Below the pieces are notes generated by a model. The model had not been told where the DNA came from and did not search any database. It saw nothing but the letters and a program-made list of their open reading frames with translations. Both the position numbers and the translations under genes were made by a program. A DNA stretch of 64,000 nt, from NCBI RefSeq assembly GCF_000217955.3, contig NZ_AFOY02000008.1, positions 62,001 to 126,000 of the forward strand, in the 5' to 3' direction. Each line of letters starts with the position of its first letter. Position 1 is the first letter of the stretch. This stretch comes from Pseudomonas fluorescens HK44 (GTDB taxonomy: Bacteria > Pseudomonadota > Gammaproteobacteria > Pseudomonadales > Pseudomonadaceae). Shown here piece by piece: positions 55,774 to 64,000 of the stretch.

Positions 55774-57310
55774 GCAGCCTCCAGTGTTGTTCGGCGATGC
55801 GTTGCAGACACAGACGCAATTCACCTTCCAGGGCGCGGTCTTCAATGACCGGCGCGAAGTCCTTGGCGAGCTCTGCGTGCATCGCCGCCAGCGCCGGCGG
55901 CAATGGCCGGGCGTCTTCTGCCTGGCTACGCAACCAGACCCCTTGATTGGCCGCCAGCAGGGTCGCGGCGGCAACCTGTTCGGTCAGCTCCAGCACGCGG
56001 ATCGCATCGCGGGCAGCGATGGTGCCCATGCTGACTTTGTCCTGGTTGTGGCATTCGGTGGAACGCGAGAACACGCTGGCCGGCATGGTGTTTTTCAACG
56101 CTTCGGCGGTCCAGGCGCTGGTGCCGATCTGCACCGCTTTAAAGCCGTGGTTGAGCATCGCGCGCTCGGCGCTGGCACCCGACAGGTTGCTCGGCAAGCC
56201 GTGGTTGTAGCGTTCGTCCACCAGCAGCGCGAGCTGACGGTCGAGCAGGTCGGCAACGTTGGCCACGAGGTTTTTCAGGCTGTCCATGGCGAAGGCGATA
56301 TGCCCGCCATAGAAGTGCCCGCCGTGCAGCACGCGTTCGGCTTCGGCGTCGATGATCGGGTTGTCGTTGGCGCTATTGAGTTCGATCTCGATGAACGAAC
56401 GCAGCCAGTTCAGGCTGTCGGCCAACACGCCGAGCACATGCGGTGCGCAGCGCAGCGAATAGCGGTCTTGCAGACGATGCAGCGGTGCGGTCGGTGCGTC
56501 GATTGCCAGATCCTTGCGCATCCACGCGGCTACTTGCATCTGGCCCGGGTGCGGCTTGGTGGCGAACAGGCGTTCGTCGAAGTGCTCCGGGTTACCTTGC
56601 AGGGCGACCACGTTCAGCGCGGTGATGCGCGTGGCCAGTTGCAGCAGGTAGTCGGCACGGGCGAAGGCCAGGCAGGCGAGGCCGGTCATTACCGCCGTGC
56701 CGTTCATCAGCGCCAGGGCTTCCTTGGGCCGCAGCACCAGCGGCTCCCAACCGAGTTCGCGGTGGACGTCGGCAGCCTGCCGGCGCTCGCCCTTGAACAG
56801 CACTTCGCGCTCGCCGGACAAGGTGGCGGCGACGTATGACAGCGGTGTCAGATCACCGCTGGCGCCCACCGAACCCTCTTCCGGGATCAGCGGCAGAATG
56901 TCGTGTTCGAGGAAGGCGTGCAGGCGCTCCAGCAGCTCGATACGAACCCCGGACACGCCGTGGCACAGCGACTGCAAACGCGCCGCGAGCACCGCACGGG
57001 TAGCCTGGGCGTCGAGCAGTTTGCCCAGTCCGCAACCGTGAAAGGTGTACAGATGACGCGGCAGCGCTTCGACATGATGCAGCGGCACCGCGACCACGCA
57101 GGAGTCGCCGTAACCGGTGGTCACGCCGTAGATCACGCCTTCCTTGTCCAGCAACGAATCGAGAAACCGTGCGCCCTTGGCGATGCGCTCACGGTATTCG
57201 CTGTCGTTTTGCAGTTGCACGGGCGCCTGACGGTTGGCCAGGGCCAGCACGTCTTCGATGCGCAAAGGGAGTTCGCCGAAGGTTACCGGCTCAAGCAGAT
57301 GCGTCGTCAT
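55766..57310 (-). CDS. aromatic amino acid ammonia-lyase family protein (HAL/TAL/PAL)
   Basis: This is a 514-residue MIO-dependent lyase. The Ala150-Ser151-Gly152 triad (GSVGASGDLTPLSY) makes the electrophile; Tyr61 (IYGVTTGYGDS) and Asn (LNSANDNPI) are conserved. In the cluster it probably supplies a cinnamate-type starter such as 4-coumarate from tyrosine. The residues at the selectivity site read Phe90-His91 (YTFHGCG), which matches neither the His-Leu of known tyrosine lyases nor the Ser-His of histidine lyase exactly, so the substrate is open. The start at 57310 overlaps the acyltransferase stop by 20 bases. Confidence 0.87.
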   Translation of the reverse strand: MTTHLLEPVTFGELPLRIEDVLALANRQAPVQLQNDSEYRERIAKGARFLDSLLDKEGVIYGVTTGYGDSCVVAVPLHHVEALPRHLYTFHGCGLGKLLDAQATRAVLAARLQSLCHGVSGVRIELLERLHAFLEHDILPLIPEEGSVGASGDLTPLSYVAATLSGEREVLFKGERRQAADVHRELGWEPLVLRPKEALALMNGTAVMTGLACLAFARADYLLQLATRITALNVVALQGNPEHFDERLFATKPHPGQMQVAAWMRKDLAIDAPTAPLHRLQDRYSLRCAPHVLGVLADSLNWLRSFIEIELNSANDNPIIDAEAERVLHGGHFYGGHIAFAMDSLKNLVANVADLLDRQLALLVDERYNHGLPSNLSGASAERAMLNHGFKAVQIGTSAWTAEALKNTMPASVFSRSTECHNQDKVSMGTIAARDAIRVLELTEQVAAATLLAANQGVWLRSQAEDARPLPPALAAMHAELAKDFAPVIEDRALEGELRLCLQRIAEQHWRLHA

Positions 57311-58238
57311 CGGTCTTCCAGAATGGGTAAAAGTTGAACCATTGTTGGGGCGCCTCAAGGCAGCACTGGCCAAGGCGTTCGGCGTAGCGCGTGGCCCAGT
57401 GGTGAATCACTTGCTCGCGGTCGCTGCGCTTCCACACTACCGCGTCGGTAAAGGGCTCAATGATCAGCCGATAGTCGCCCGTTGGTTTCTTCAGGCACAG
57501 CAGAAAATTGACCGGGCAGTTCAACAGACCGGCCAGCAGCCACGGACCTTGGGGAAACGCGGCCGGATGACCAAGGAAGTCCACCGTCACGCTGCGCCCG
57601 CGGTGCAGCGGCACGCGGTCGCCGGCAATCGCCAGCCACTCGCCGCGCTCCAGGCGCTGGCTCAGTTGCAGCATGATCACCGGGTCCAGTTCGCTGACCT
57701 GGATCAGCCGCAGATTGGTCGCGCCCGCTTCGCCCAGCAGGCGATTGAAACGCTCGGCGTGCTTGGTGTGCACCAGCACGTTCATGGTGACCCGTTCACC
57801 GAGTTCGGCGAGGGCTCGACAGACTTCGAGGTTGCCCAGGTGAGCGCCCACCAGCATCTGCCCGCGTGTGCCGCGCAATTGATTGCGCAACAGTGCCGGG
57901 TCGATGATTTCGATTTGTTCGATGCTCAGCTTGCCATTCCACACATCGAGCTTGTCGAGCATGGAGTCGGCGAAGGCCATGAACTGGCCAAACACCCGCC
58001 AATGAGACGGGCGCAATTCGGTGCGGCCGCTCCAGTCGGCGAGGCGCTGCTGGTATTGCCAGGCGCTGTGGCGAGCGCTGCGACCGAACAGGAAAAAGTA
58101 CAAGACGATGCCGTACAGCAGCGGGCTCAATAGCCGACGCCCGAGCACTTTTGCGCAGAGTGCGGTGAATTTCATCAGCCAGAAACTGCCGCGTTCCTTG
58201 TGATCGGCCCAGTGCTCGTTGTCTGCATTGATGCTCAT
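57291..58238 (-). CDS. lysophospholipid/lauroyl-type acyltransferase (LpxL-like)
   Basis: This is a 315-residue membrane-associated acyltransferase. An N-terminal hydrophobic segment (LLYGIVLYFFLFG) and the LpxL-like block VGAHLGNLEVCRALAE (HxxxE-type) are visible, followed by AGDRVPLHRG. It may transfer an acyl or polyene chain onto a lipid anchor. The ATG at 58238 overlaps the glycosyltransferase stop (ATGA); a longer frame to 58514 is rejected. Confidence 0.83.
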   Translation of the reverse strand: MSINADNEHWADHKERGSFWLMKFTALCAKVLGRRLLSPLLYGIVLYFFLFGRSARHSAWQYQQRLADWSGRTELRPSHWRVFGQFMAFADSMLDKLDVWNGKLSIEQIEIIDPALLRNQLRGTRGQMLVGAHLGNLEVCRALAELGERVTMNVLVHTKHAERFNRLLGEAGATNLRLIQVSELDPVIMLQLSQRLERGEWLAIAGDRVPLHRGRSVTVDFLGHPAAFPQGPWLLAGLLNCPVNFLLCLKKPTGDYRLIIEPFTDAVVWKRSDREQVIHHWATRYAERLGQCCLEAPQQWFNFYPFWKTDDDASA

Positions 58239-58969
58239 GTTCGCCACCGTCGCGAAAGAATGATTGGCGCCCGTAGCAGCATGCCGAAGAACAGGCGGGT
58301 ATGCATGCCCGTAATCAGCACATTGTCGCGAAACAGCCGAAAATGCGAGACGCCATCCTGGGGGTAGTGAACCTTGGTGTGCAGCCAGCGCATCGGCAGA
58401 TTGCGCCAGGCCAGGCGCACGATGATGTCGGTGTCGAAGTCCATGCGATTGCCGATCTTCACCGAGTTGATCAGCGCCAGTGTCGGCGGCAACGGGTAGA
58501 GGCGAAAACCGCACATGGAGTCGCGAATCTGCAAGGAAAGGGTGTTGATCCAGACCATGACGTGCGTCAGGTAGCGGGCGTACAAACGGCCCTTCGGCAC
58601 GCTGGCGTCGTACAGCGGGTAGCCGCAGATCAGCGCGTCGGGATGGACGCGTGACTGCTCGATGAAGGTCTGGACATCACTGAGGTCGTGCTGGCCATCG
58701 GCGTCCACCTGCAAGGCGTGGCTGAAGCCCAGGCGTGAGGCTTCGCGAAACCCGGTTATGACGGCGCCACCCTTGCCCTGATTGACAGCGAGTTTGATCA
58801 GGAAAACCTGGTCGCGCCGGGCCAGTTGCTCAAGCACCGCCGCACAGGCCGGACTACTGGCGTCATCCACCAGAATGCACGGCAAGTGGTTGGCGAGCAG
58901 CGCATCGACCACGCTGGTGACGGCGGTTTCATGGTTGTAGACCGGGATCACGGCGCAGGGGTTATGCAT
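58235..58969 (-). CDS. family 2 glycosyltransferase, ApeJ-type N-terminal domain
   Basis: This is a 244-residue GT-A fold enzyme: AVIPVYNHETAVTSVVDALL, VDDASS and the metal-binding VDADGQHD. In some APE clusters a glycosyltransferase and the adjacent acyltransferase are fused (ApeJ); here they are separate, overlapping genes. It probably adds a sugar to the polyene head. It begins 29 bases after the ligase gene. Confidence 0.85.
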   Translation of the reverse strand: MHNPCAVIPVYNHETAVTSVVDALLANHLPCILVDDASSPACAAVLEQLARRDQVFLIKLAVNQGKGGAVITGFREASRLGFSHALQVDADGQHDLSDVQTFIEQSRVHPDALICGYPLYDASVPKGRLYARYLTHVMVWINTLSLQIRDSMCGFRLYPLPPTLALINSVKIGNRMDFDTDIIVRLAWRNLPMRWLHTKVHYPQDGVSHFRLFRDNVLITGMHTRLFFGMLLRAPIILSRRWRT

Positions 58970-58998
58970 GTGTTGTCCCTCGCCACAGATGCACAGCT

Positions 58999-60678
58999 TT
59001 AAACATGCGCGGCCTCCAGCAAAATTCGTCCACTGGAGCAGGTAGCCGTCTCATTGCGATAGGTGAAATACAATTTGCTGCGCAGTGGGTCGAAGCGCAG
59101 GTGCAGCTGGATTTCGTCGCCGGGGCGCACCAGTTGCTGGAATTTCAGCACTTCCATGCCGGCAAACTTTACCGGCAGCTCCATCAATTGTTGGCCCAGG
59201 TTCAGCGCCCACTCGACTTGCACCACGCCCGGCAATACCGGGGTTTGCGGGAAGTGGCCGCTGAAGTAGGCGAGGTCCGGCGGCACCGCCAGTTGCAGGC
59301 TCCACTCACCGTCGGCTTCGACCTGTTCCAATACGTGCGGCGCCTTTGGACGGGGCGCCAGCAGCAGGGCTTCAACATCGGCTTGCGGCAGTTTGCCCTG
59401 GGCGTTCAGCGGCAGTTGACGCAGCAACCGCCAGCGGCGCGGCAGGGCCAGGGTTTCGCAATGTTGGCTCAAGTGCTGACGCAGTTCCTGAGTCAGCATA
59501 CGCCGCCCCTGATTGCGCAGCGCATGCAGGCCTTGTTCACTCAGCACCAGCAAGGCACCCAGCGAGGCCCGGTTTTCCTGAACCACGCCGAGGCGCGCTT
59601 CGGCGACCCAGTCGTGAGCCATCAGCGCCTGTTCGAGCATGGGCAACGAGATACGTTTTTCTTCCAGTTTGACGATCCGGTCCAGCCGCCCCAGCAGCTC
59701 GAAACGACCGTTGGCGGCGATGCGTACGGCGTCGGCGGTGTGTTCAATGTGGTCGACCGGCAAGTACGGCGAGGCGATGAGCAGGGCCCCGTCACTGTCC
59801 TGGCTCAGCACCACATCGGCAAAGGGCTGCCAGAGATTGTCGCCCTGACGCCAGGCAATACCACCGGTTTCCGAGCTGCCGAGAATCTCCGTCGGCCATT
59901 GTTGCAGGCGTTCGTACAAGCGTTGCGCAGCCTCGGCCGGTAACGCGCCGCCCGAGGAAAACACTCGGCGGACTGCGCTCAAGGCCGGCCAGTCGAGGTT
60001 GTCACCCATACGCTTGAGCAGCGCCGGGCTGGCAACCCAGGCGAAGGCCGGGTGTTCGCGGCTGGTGCGCTGCAGGTCTTCCGGGAACGCCAGTTGCCGG
60101 CGTACGAACGGACGCCCGGCGCACAGCGGCCACAGCACCCGAAACAGCAATCCATAGATGTGCTGGGTGCCGACGCTGCCGATGATGCAGGCGTTGCCCA
60201 GGTCCGCGCCCCACAAGTGCTCCAGCGCCTGTACTTCATTGGCCAGTTGCCGCAGGGTTTTCTCGATGCGCTTGGGTTCGCCGCTGGAGCCGGACGTGCA
60301 CAGGCTCAGGTGACAGCGATCAAGATCCAGTTCGGCGGCAGCCAGTGGCGCCTGCTGGAAGTCAGTCAGCTGCGCGTCGTCTGCCAAATCGGTCAGCCAC
60401 AGATCGACCGCCGTCGACCAGCGCAGACGGGTTTGGGGTTGCAGATCGGCGGGCAGCAGCACGCTGACCCCGGCACGCCAGGCGCCGAGCAGGGCGATGG
60501 CCAGTTGAGCGGCGTCTTCCAGGTGCACGGCGATGCGCGTTACACCTTGCGCTTGCAGGCCTGCGGCGAGGCGCAGGGCCTGCTCGCACAGGTCGGCGTG
60601 ATTGAGCACCGGATCCGCCGTGACGGCGCGCGCCGGTAGTGCCTTGAGCAACAGGTGCTCAAGTTTTATCCAATTCAT
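58999..60678 (-). CDS. AMP-dependent acyl-ACP ligase fused to a hotdog dehydratase (ApeH-ApeI)
   Basis: This is a 559-residue fusion. Residues 1 to about 440 are an ANL adenylating enzyme: phosphate loop [22 protein letters not shown], and the hinge [19 protein letters not shown], ending before the dehydratase. Residues about 460-559 are a FabA/FabZ-like dehydratase ([20 protein letters not shown]). In reference clusters these are separate proteins ApeH and ApeI. The ligase loads the aryl starter onto an ACP, and the dehydratase works with the ApeP-type protein. The start at 60678 overlaps the membrane-protein stop (ATGA). Confidence 0.88.
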   Translation of the reverse strand: MNWIKLEHLLLKALPARAVTADPVLNHADLCEQALRLAAGLQAQGVTRIAVHLEDAAQLAIALLGAWRAGVSVLLPADLQPQTRLRWSTAVDLWLTDLADDAQLTDFQQAPLAAAELDLDRCHLSLCTSGSSGEPKRIEKTLRQLANEVQALEHLWGADLGNACIIGSVGTQHIYGLLFRVLWPLCAGRPFVRRQLAFPEDLQRTSREHPAFAWVASPALLKRMGDNLDWPALSAVRRVFSSGGALPAEAAQRLYERLQQWPTEILGSSETGGIAWRQGDNLWQPFADVVLSQDSDGALLIASPYLPVDHIEHTADAVRIAANGRFELLGRLDRIVKLEEKRISLPMLEQALMAHDWVAEARLGVVQENRASLGALLVLSEQGLHALRNQGRRMLTQELRQHLSQHCETLALPRRWRLLRQLPLNAQGKLPQADVEALLLAPRPKAPHVLEQVEADGEWSLQLAVPPDLAYFSGHFPQTPVLPGVVQVEWALNLGQQLMELPVKFAGMEVLKFQQLVRPGDEIQLHLRFDPLRSKLYFTYRNETATCSSGRILLEAAHV

Positions 60679-61220
60679 GGGTGGCCTCGTACCCGTTGTC
60701 GTATGAGCCATTCAATGGCAAACAGCAAACCCATTAACCCGTAGGAGATCAGGCCGGTGTACAACATCCACCAACTCAGCGGCGCCCAAAGGGTCAGGGC
60801 GGCGGCGAGCAAACCGTTACAGAGGAAAAACACACACCAGGCGATCGTCACCTGGCGGGTGTAAACAATGGCCTTGTCCGGCAGATGCGGTTCGCGCAAA
60901 CGCGCCAGCCGCTCGATCATCGGTTGCCCGAATTTCAGGCTCAGGCCAAACAGCGCCAGCATGAAACCGCTCATCAGCACCGGGTACCAGCGCAGCAATA
61001 CAGGGCTGTCGAACAGCGCCAGCAGCAGGCAAAACGCAATGGCGACCACCGCCATCCAGAGGCTGCCAGGACGCCGCTCGCCCAGCAGCGCACGGGCCAG
61101 CCACAATCCGCCCAGCAACAGACCGAACTGCCACGGGGCGAAATGTTCCATGCCGAAATACACCGCAAAAGGGTACAGCAGGCCCGCCAGCAGCAGGCCG
61201 AGGCCGATCAGTCGGCTCAT
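60675..61220 (-). CDS. inner-membrane protein, ApeG-type (COG4648-like)
   Basis: This is a 181-residue protein with about six hydrophobic segments (IGLGLLLAGLLYPFAVYF, SLWMAVVAIAFCLLLAL, WYPVLMSGFMLALFGLSL and others). Such proteins sit next to ACP and ligase genes in APE clusters. The function is unknown. It overlaps the ACP and ligase genes by four bases each. Confidence 0.78.
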   Translation of the reverse strand: MSRLIGLGLLLAGLLYPFAVYFGMEHFAPWQFGLLLGGLWLARALLGERRPGSLWMAVVAIAFCLLLALFDSPVLLRWYPVLMSGFMLALFGLSLKFGQPMIERLARLREPHLPDKAIVYTRQVTIAWCVFFLCNGLLAAALTLWAPLSWWMLYTGLISYGLMGLLFAIEWLIRQRVRGHP

Positions 61221-61471
61221 GCGGTCGGTTTAACCAGACGGTAGACCGCCTCGACTACGTCGCTGACGGTACGCACCGACTTGAACTCTTCGGCGGCGAT
61301 TTTCTTGCCGGTCTGGCGTTTGATGTGATCGATCAGGTCGACGGCATCAATGCTGTCGATTTCCAGATCCTGATACAGGTTGGCGTCCAGGGTTACGCGT
61401 TCGGGTTCCAGCTCAAAGAGTTCGACCAGGGCATCACGCAGTGTGTTGAAGATGTCGTCACGAGTTTGCAT
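61217..61471 (-). CDS. apeF: acyl carrier protein (ApeF-type)
   Basis: This is an 84-residue ACP with the phosphopantetheine site EIDSIDAVDL (Ser in DSI). It is one of two ACPs that carry the growing chain or the starter. It begins nine bases after the other ACP gene and overlaps the next gene by four. Confidence 0.9.
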   Translation of the reverse strand: MQTRDDIFNTLRDALVELFELEPERVTLDANLYQDLEIDSIDAVDLIDHIKRQTGKKIAAEEFKSVRTVSDVVEAVYRLVKPTA

Positions 61472-61480
61472 GGTCCGGTC

Positions 61481-61756
61481 TCAAGCTGCCTGTTTTGCAG
61501 TGACGAACGCCGCAAGGCTCGCCACGTTGCTGAAGTGACCACGAGTGTCATTGGCATCGGCGTCGATTTTGATGCCGTATTTTTTCTGGATCGCCAAGCC
61601 GAGCTCCAGCGCGTCGACCGAGTCCAGGCCCAGGCCTTCGCCGAACAGGATCTGCTCGTCACCGATATCGTCCACGCTGATGTCTTCGAGGCCCAGGGCG
61701 TCGATGATCAGCAGTTTTATGTCCTGCACCAGGCTATTAGTGTTCTGATCGCTCAT
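61481..61756 (-). CDS. apeE: acyl carrier protein (ApeE-type)
   Basis: This is a 91-residue ACP with the site GLGLDSVDALELGLAIQKKYG (Ser in DSV). The start at 61756 (MSDQNTNS) lies inside the end of the acyltransferase gene. A longer frame to 61840 is rejected. Confidence 0.9.
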   Translation of the reverse strand: MSDQNTNSLVQDIKLLIIDALGLEDISVDDIGDEQILFGEGLGLDSVDALELGLAIQKKYGIKIDADANDTRGHFSNVASLAAFVTAKQAA

Positions 61757-62546
61757 CTTCGGCGAGCTCCTTAATAAAGTAAGAGTGAAAATAATCGTTG
61801 AGCTTGCGTGAAGCCTGAGGTGGAGGGCCCAGCGCTGCAAAGGTTTGTGGGTCTATATCGGCCCCGACACGAAAACTGAAGTGCACGCGGCGTTTGGGGA
61901 TCCGATACCAAGGCTCGGCCTTGGTCAGGGTCGTCGGGCTGACCTTGATGATCACCGGGGTGACAATTCTCGCACCGCGCAGCGCGATTGCCGCGGCGCC
62001 CCGATGAAAGGCCGGCGGTTGGCCGGGTTGGGTGCGGGTGCCTTCGGGAAAGATGATCAGGGTCTGGTCGCTTTTCAGCGCGTCGGCCGCGGCGTCGAGC
62101 ATCTCCATGCTGCCGTCGTTGCTGATGTATTTTGTGCGGCGTAGCGGACCGCGAGTGAAGGGGTTTTCCCAAAGGGTTTTCTTGACCACGCAGTTGGCGT
62201 GGGGCACCAGACCGATCAGGAACACGACATCGATCAACGAGGGATGATTGGCGATGATCATTTGCCCCGGGCGCCCGAGTTTTTCTGCACCCTGGATGTC
62301 GTAGGTCAGCACGCCCGAGCGGGCCATGAATCGGACAAAAAACCAGAATATCCGGCTGACGGTATAGCGTGCCCGTTGCCGATGGGTCTGGACATCGCCT
62401 GGCAGACAGCTCAACAGCGGCAAAACCATCAATCGCAGGCACAGCGCGCCCAACCCGAAGAGGGCGAAGCTTGCGGCAGTGGCCAGCAGGCGCCAGTAAT
62501 AGGCGTCGCGGTTTTTATCGGTTACTGGTTGCGTTGCCAGGTCCAT
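61737..62546 (-). CDS. 1-acyl-glycerol-phosphate acyltransferase-like protein (ApeD-type)
   Basis: This is a 269-residue PlsC-like protein with one or two N-terminal membrane segments (LLATAASFALFGLGALCLRL). The acyltransferase box is NHPSLIDVV, followed by FPEGTRTQPGQ. It probably attaches chains to a lipid anchor. The start at 62546 overlaps the chain-length factor gene by 25 bases. Confidence 0.84.
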   Translation of the reverse strand: MDLATQPVTDKNRDAYYWRLLATAASFALFGLGALCLRLMVLPLLSCLPGDVQTHRQRARYTVSRIFWFFVRFMARSGVLTYDIQGAEKLGRPGQMIIANHPSLIDVVFLIGLVPHANCVVKKTLWENPFTRGPLRRTKYISNDGSMEMLDAAADALKSDQTLIIFPEGTRTQPGQPPAFHRGAAAIALRGARIVTPVIIKVSPTTLTKAEPWYRIPKRRVHFSFRVGADIDPQTFAALGPPPQASRKLNDYFHSYFIKELAEDERSEH

Positions 62547-63241
62547 ACACGATTTTTCCAGGCATGTTGGCAGGTGGTCTGCTGGCCGAGCAGCGTACTC
62601 AACAGATTCAGCGCATGGGGCCAATGCGGGTTGGACAACGTATCCGTGGTGCTGTTCAGAGACAGCTGCCATTGATTTCCGGGCGTGATCAGCAGGCCGA
62701 CCGCATACGGGAACGGCACATCGTCGATCCAGGTCGAGTAGGCTTGCGGCGGTTGTTCTTCGGTGATCACCAGCAGTACCGCCGACGCGCCTTCTTCAAG
62801 CAACGCCGCAGCCTCTAGCATGCCGTGTTCAAGCCCATCGCCGGCTGCGGCGAGGGCGGTCATTTCGCTGGTTTCGCCACGCATGATCGACCACAGGCCG
62901 ATGACGGCGTTGTGCACCGACAGACTGAACTGAGTCGGCGACAGCGGCTGATCGGCGGCCAGATCGTTGAGAATTTCGAAGGTGCGCGGGGTTTCGCCGT
63001 GACGAGAAATGAAGACCAACGGTAGCTGTTCGTGACCCTCGGCCAATGGCCAGCCGACACTAAAGGCCATCCGCGCCAGACGGCTGAGTCGCCGACGCTG
63101 CATGGCCGGCAAAAACGATACGTCGGGGGCGGCATCGCTGTTCTCGAGCACGACCGGTTGTCGGCTCCAGGCTTGCCAATCGTCCACGCTTTCGAGCCCA
63201 GGAGCCCAGGCGCGCCATTGGGCGATATTGAATTTGATCAC
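62522..63241 (-). CDS. apeC: beta-ketoacyl synthase-like chain-length factor (ApeC-type; GTG start)
   Basis: This is a 239-residue protein related to the N-terminal half of ketosynthases but without the active-site Cys: the family segment FLPAMQRRRLSRLARMAF and FSLSVHNAVIGLWSI are visible. It is expected to form a heterodimer with the ApeO-type KS and set polyene length. It is the first gene of the operon. GTG at 63241 has GGAT about nine bases upstream. Confidence 0.85.
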   Translation of the reverse strand: MIKFNIAQWRAWAPGLESVDDWQAWSRQPVVLENSDAAPDVSFLPAMQRRRLSRLARMAFSVGWPLAEGHEQLPLVFISRHGETPRTFEILNDLAADQPLSPTQFSLSVHNAVIGLWSIMRGETSEMTALAAAGDGLEHGMLEAAALLEEGASAVLLVITEEQPPQAYSTWIDDVPFPYAVGLLITPGNQWQLSLNSTTDTLSNPHWPHALNLLSTLLGQQTTCQHAWKNRVWTWQRNQ

Positions 63242-63333
63242 TGAAATTCATCCCGCCCCTGCGGGCTTCCTTGACGCGGTGAGTCGATTGACCGACGACA
63301 GACCCAACATGGCGCTACGGCCGAGTGGCGCGC

Positions 63334-63362
63334 ATTATCCCGGTGCGGCGGACTTGTAGCAA
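63334..63362 (-). promoter_or_regulatory. promoter of the aryl polyene operon
   Basis: On the minus strand TTGCTA (63362-63357) and GATAAT (63339-63334) are spaced by 17 bases. The predicted leader is about 85 bases before the GTG at 63241. No other promoter of this quality was found for the 17-gene run. Confidence 0.6.
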
Positions 63363-63438
63363 ATACTGGCCCCATTTTGTTCGGCGTGCCATGCCATTTA
63401 TCCGTGAAAAGATGTCGCTTGGCCATTACTCGGTTTTT

Positions 63439-63452
63439 ACAGACATGTCTGT
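63439..63452. promoter_or_regulatory. palindromic candidate operator
   Basis: ACAGACATGTCTGT is a perfect 14-base palindrome, 77 bases upstream of the operon -35 box and about 145 bases upstream of the ParA ATG. It could bind a TetR- or MarR-like regulator. The rest of the 356-base gap between these divergent genes shows nothing else distinct. Confidence 0.4.
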
Positions 63453-63597
63453 CAGTTGATTCATCGATCAAAGAGCGAAGCCGGTCGGTTTTTTGCAGCG
63501 ATTGCAGCTGACTGCGTAGTCCGATTACCAATGAGGTAGCGAAGCAGCGGTGTCGGCTACTACACTCGGTCATTCTTTGGTACACGGAGGTTTTGAC

Positions 63598-64000
63598 ATG
63601 CGGCGCGTGGTGTTCAATCAGAAAGGCGGTGTGGGCAAATCCAGTATTGCCTGCAATCTGGCGGCGGTCAGCGCCAGCGAGGGCTATCGCACACTGCTGG
63701 TGGATCTTGATGCCCAGGCCAACTCCACTCAGTACCTGACGGGTTTGACCGGCAACGACATCCCGATGGGCATCGCCGACTTCTTCAAGCAAACCCTGTC
63801 GTCGGGGCCGTTCTCAAAGAAAAACCAGGTCGATATCTACGAAACCCCGTTCGACAACCTGCACGTGGTCACCGCCACGGCCGAGCTGGCCGACCTGCAG
63901 CCCAAGCTTGAGGCCAAACACAAGATCAACAAACTGCGCAAACTGCTCGACGAACTGGCCGAAGACTACGACCGGATCTACCTCGACACCCCGCCAGCGT
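63598..64000 (+). CDS. ParA-family ATPase (runs off window)
   Basis: The visible 134 residues begin [20 protein letters not shown] with a deviant Walker A (KGGVGKSS), followed by [15 protein letters not shown] (Walker A'-type DxD) and YLDTPPA (Walker B). GGAGG lies six bases upstream of the ATG. Orphan ParA ATPases position plasmids, chromosomes or cytoplasmic cargo. The partner and the C-terminus lie outside the window. Confidence 0.88.
   Translation, partial: MRRVVFNQKGGVGKSSIACNLAAVSASEGYRTLLVDLDAQANSTQYLTGLTGNDIPMGIADFFKQTLSSGPFSKKNQVDIYETPFDNLHVVTATAELADLQPKLEAKHKINKLRKLLDELAEDYDRIYLDTPPA

Overview
The window is chromosomal DNA from a fluorescent Pseudomonas (P. fluorescens group). Core gene order follows the P. 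aeruginosa PAO1 arrangement phaC1, DUF971, hslU, hslV, SPOR, argS, priA, rpmE, nuclease, malic enzyme, ponA, pilMNOPQ, aroK, aroB, damX, gltB, gltD, hemE. Core codon use is GC-rich, and REPIN-type REP elements typical of this group are scattered through it.

Layout. 1-32 kb is core: partial PHA synthase, HslUV protease, ArgRS, PriA, L31, a secreted nuclease, malic enzyme, PBP1A, the type IV pilus alignment/secretin operon, shikimate genes, DamX, glutamate synthase and HemE. Inside it, at 12.3-13.5 kb, sits an accessory patch: a long non-coding repeat, a REPIN, and a DUF6124 gene preceded by a strongly structured RNA-like leader. 32-34.4 kb is a divergent MFS/LysR pair. 34.5-41.5 kb is accessory: a HigBA-like toxin-antitoxin pair with an obvious operator, a folded RNA-like element, a second DUF6124 gene, an AT-rich XRE regulator + preQ0/preQ1 (YhhQ/VUT) transporter, an enterobacterial-type QueC, four tandem Im-type colicin immunity genes, and an S-type pyocin with HNH DNase domain. 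41.7-45.1 kb is a 3.4-kb cassette (thioredoxin-like [2Fe-2S] protein, EamA exporter, haem-oxygenase-like diiron protein, divergent LysR) bounded by 102-bp direct repeats of the 3' end of the adjacent ketosynthase gene. 45.0-63.2 kb is a single-strand aryl polyene (APE/xanthomonadin-like pigment) cluster of 17 tightly overlapping genes read right to left from a promoter near 63.35 kb. A ParA-like ATPase gene leaves the window at the right edge.

How it works together. In the APE cluster an aromatic ammonia-lyase-family enzyme probably supplies the aryl starter, an AMP-ligase (here fused to a dehydratase) loads it on one of two ACPs, and KS/CLF, KR and DH enzymes extend the polyene. Two acyltransferases, a glycosyltransferase, a methyltransferase and a halogenase-like flavoprotein are the likely tailoring and lipid-attachment functions. 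A LolA-like carrier, an MMPL exporter and a lipoprotein are the likely route to the outer membrane. The pyocin and its immunity genes look like a competition locus that has repeatedly exchanged its killer gene, leaving extra immunity genes each preceded by scraps of a lost DNase 3' end.

Most notable: the direct-repeat-bounded diiron-oxygenase cassette; the immunity-gene fossil array; the foreign QueC/transporter/regulator set; two unassigned structured RNA candidates; and a REPIN lying inside the coding sequence of the APE LolA-like gene.
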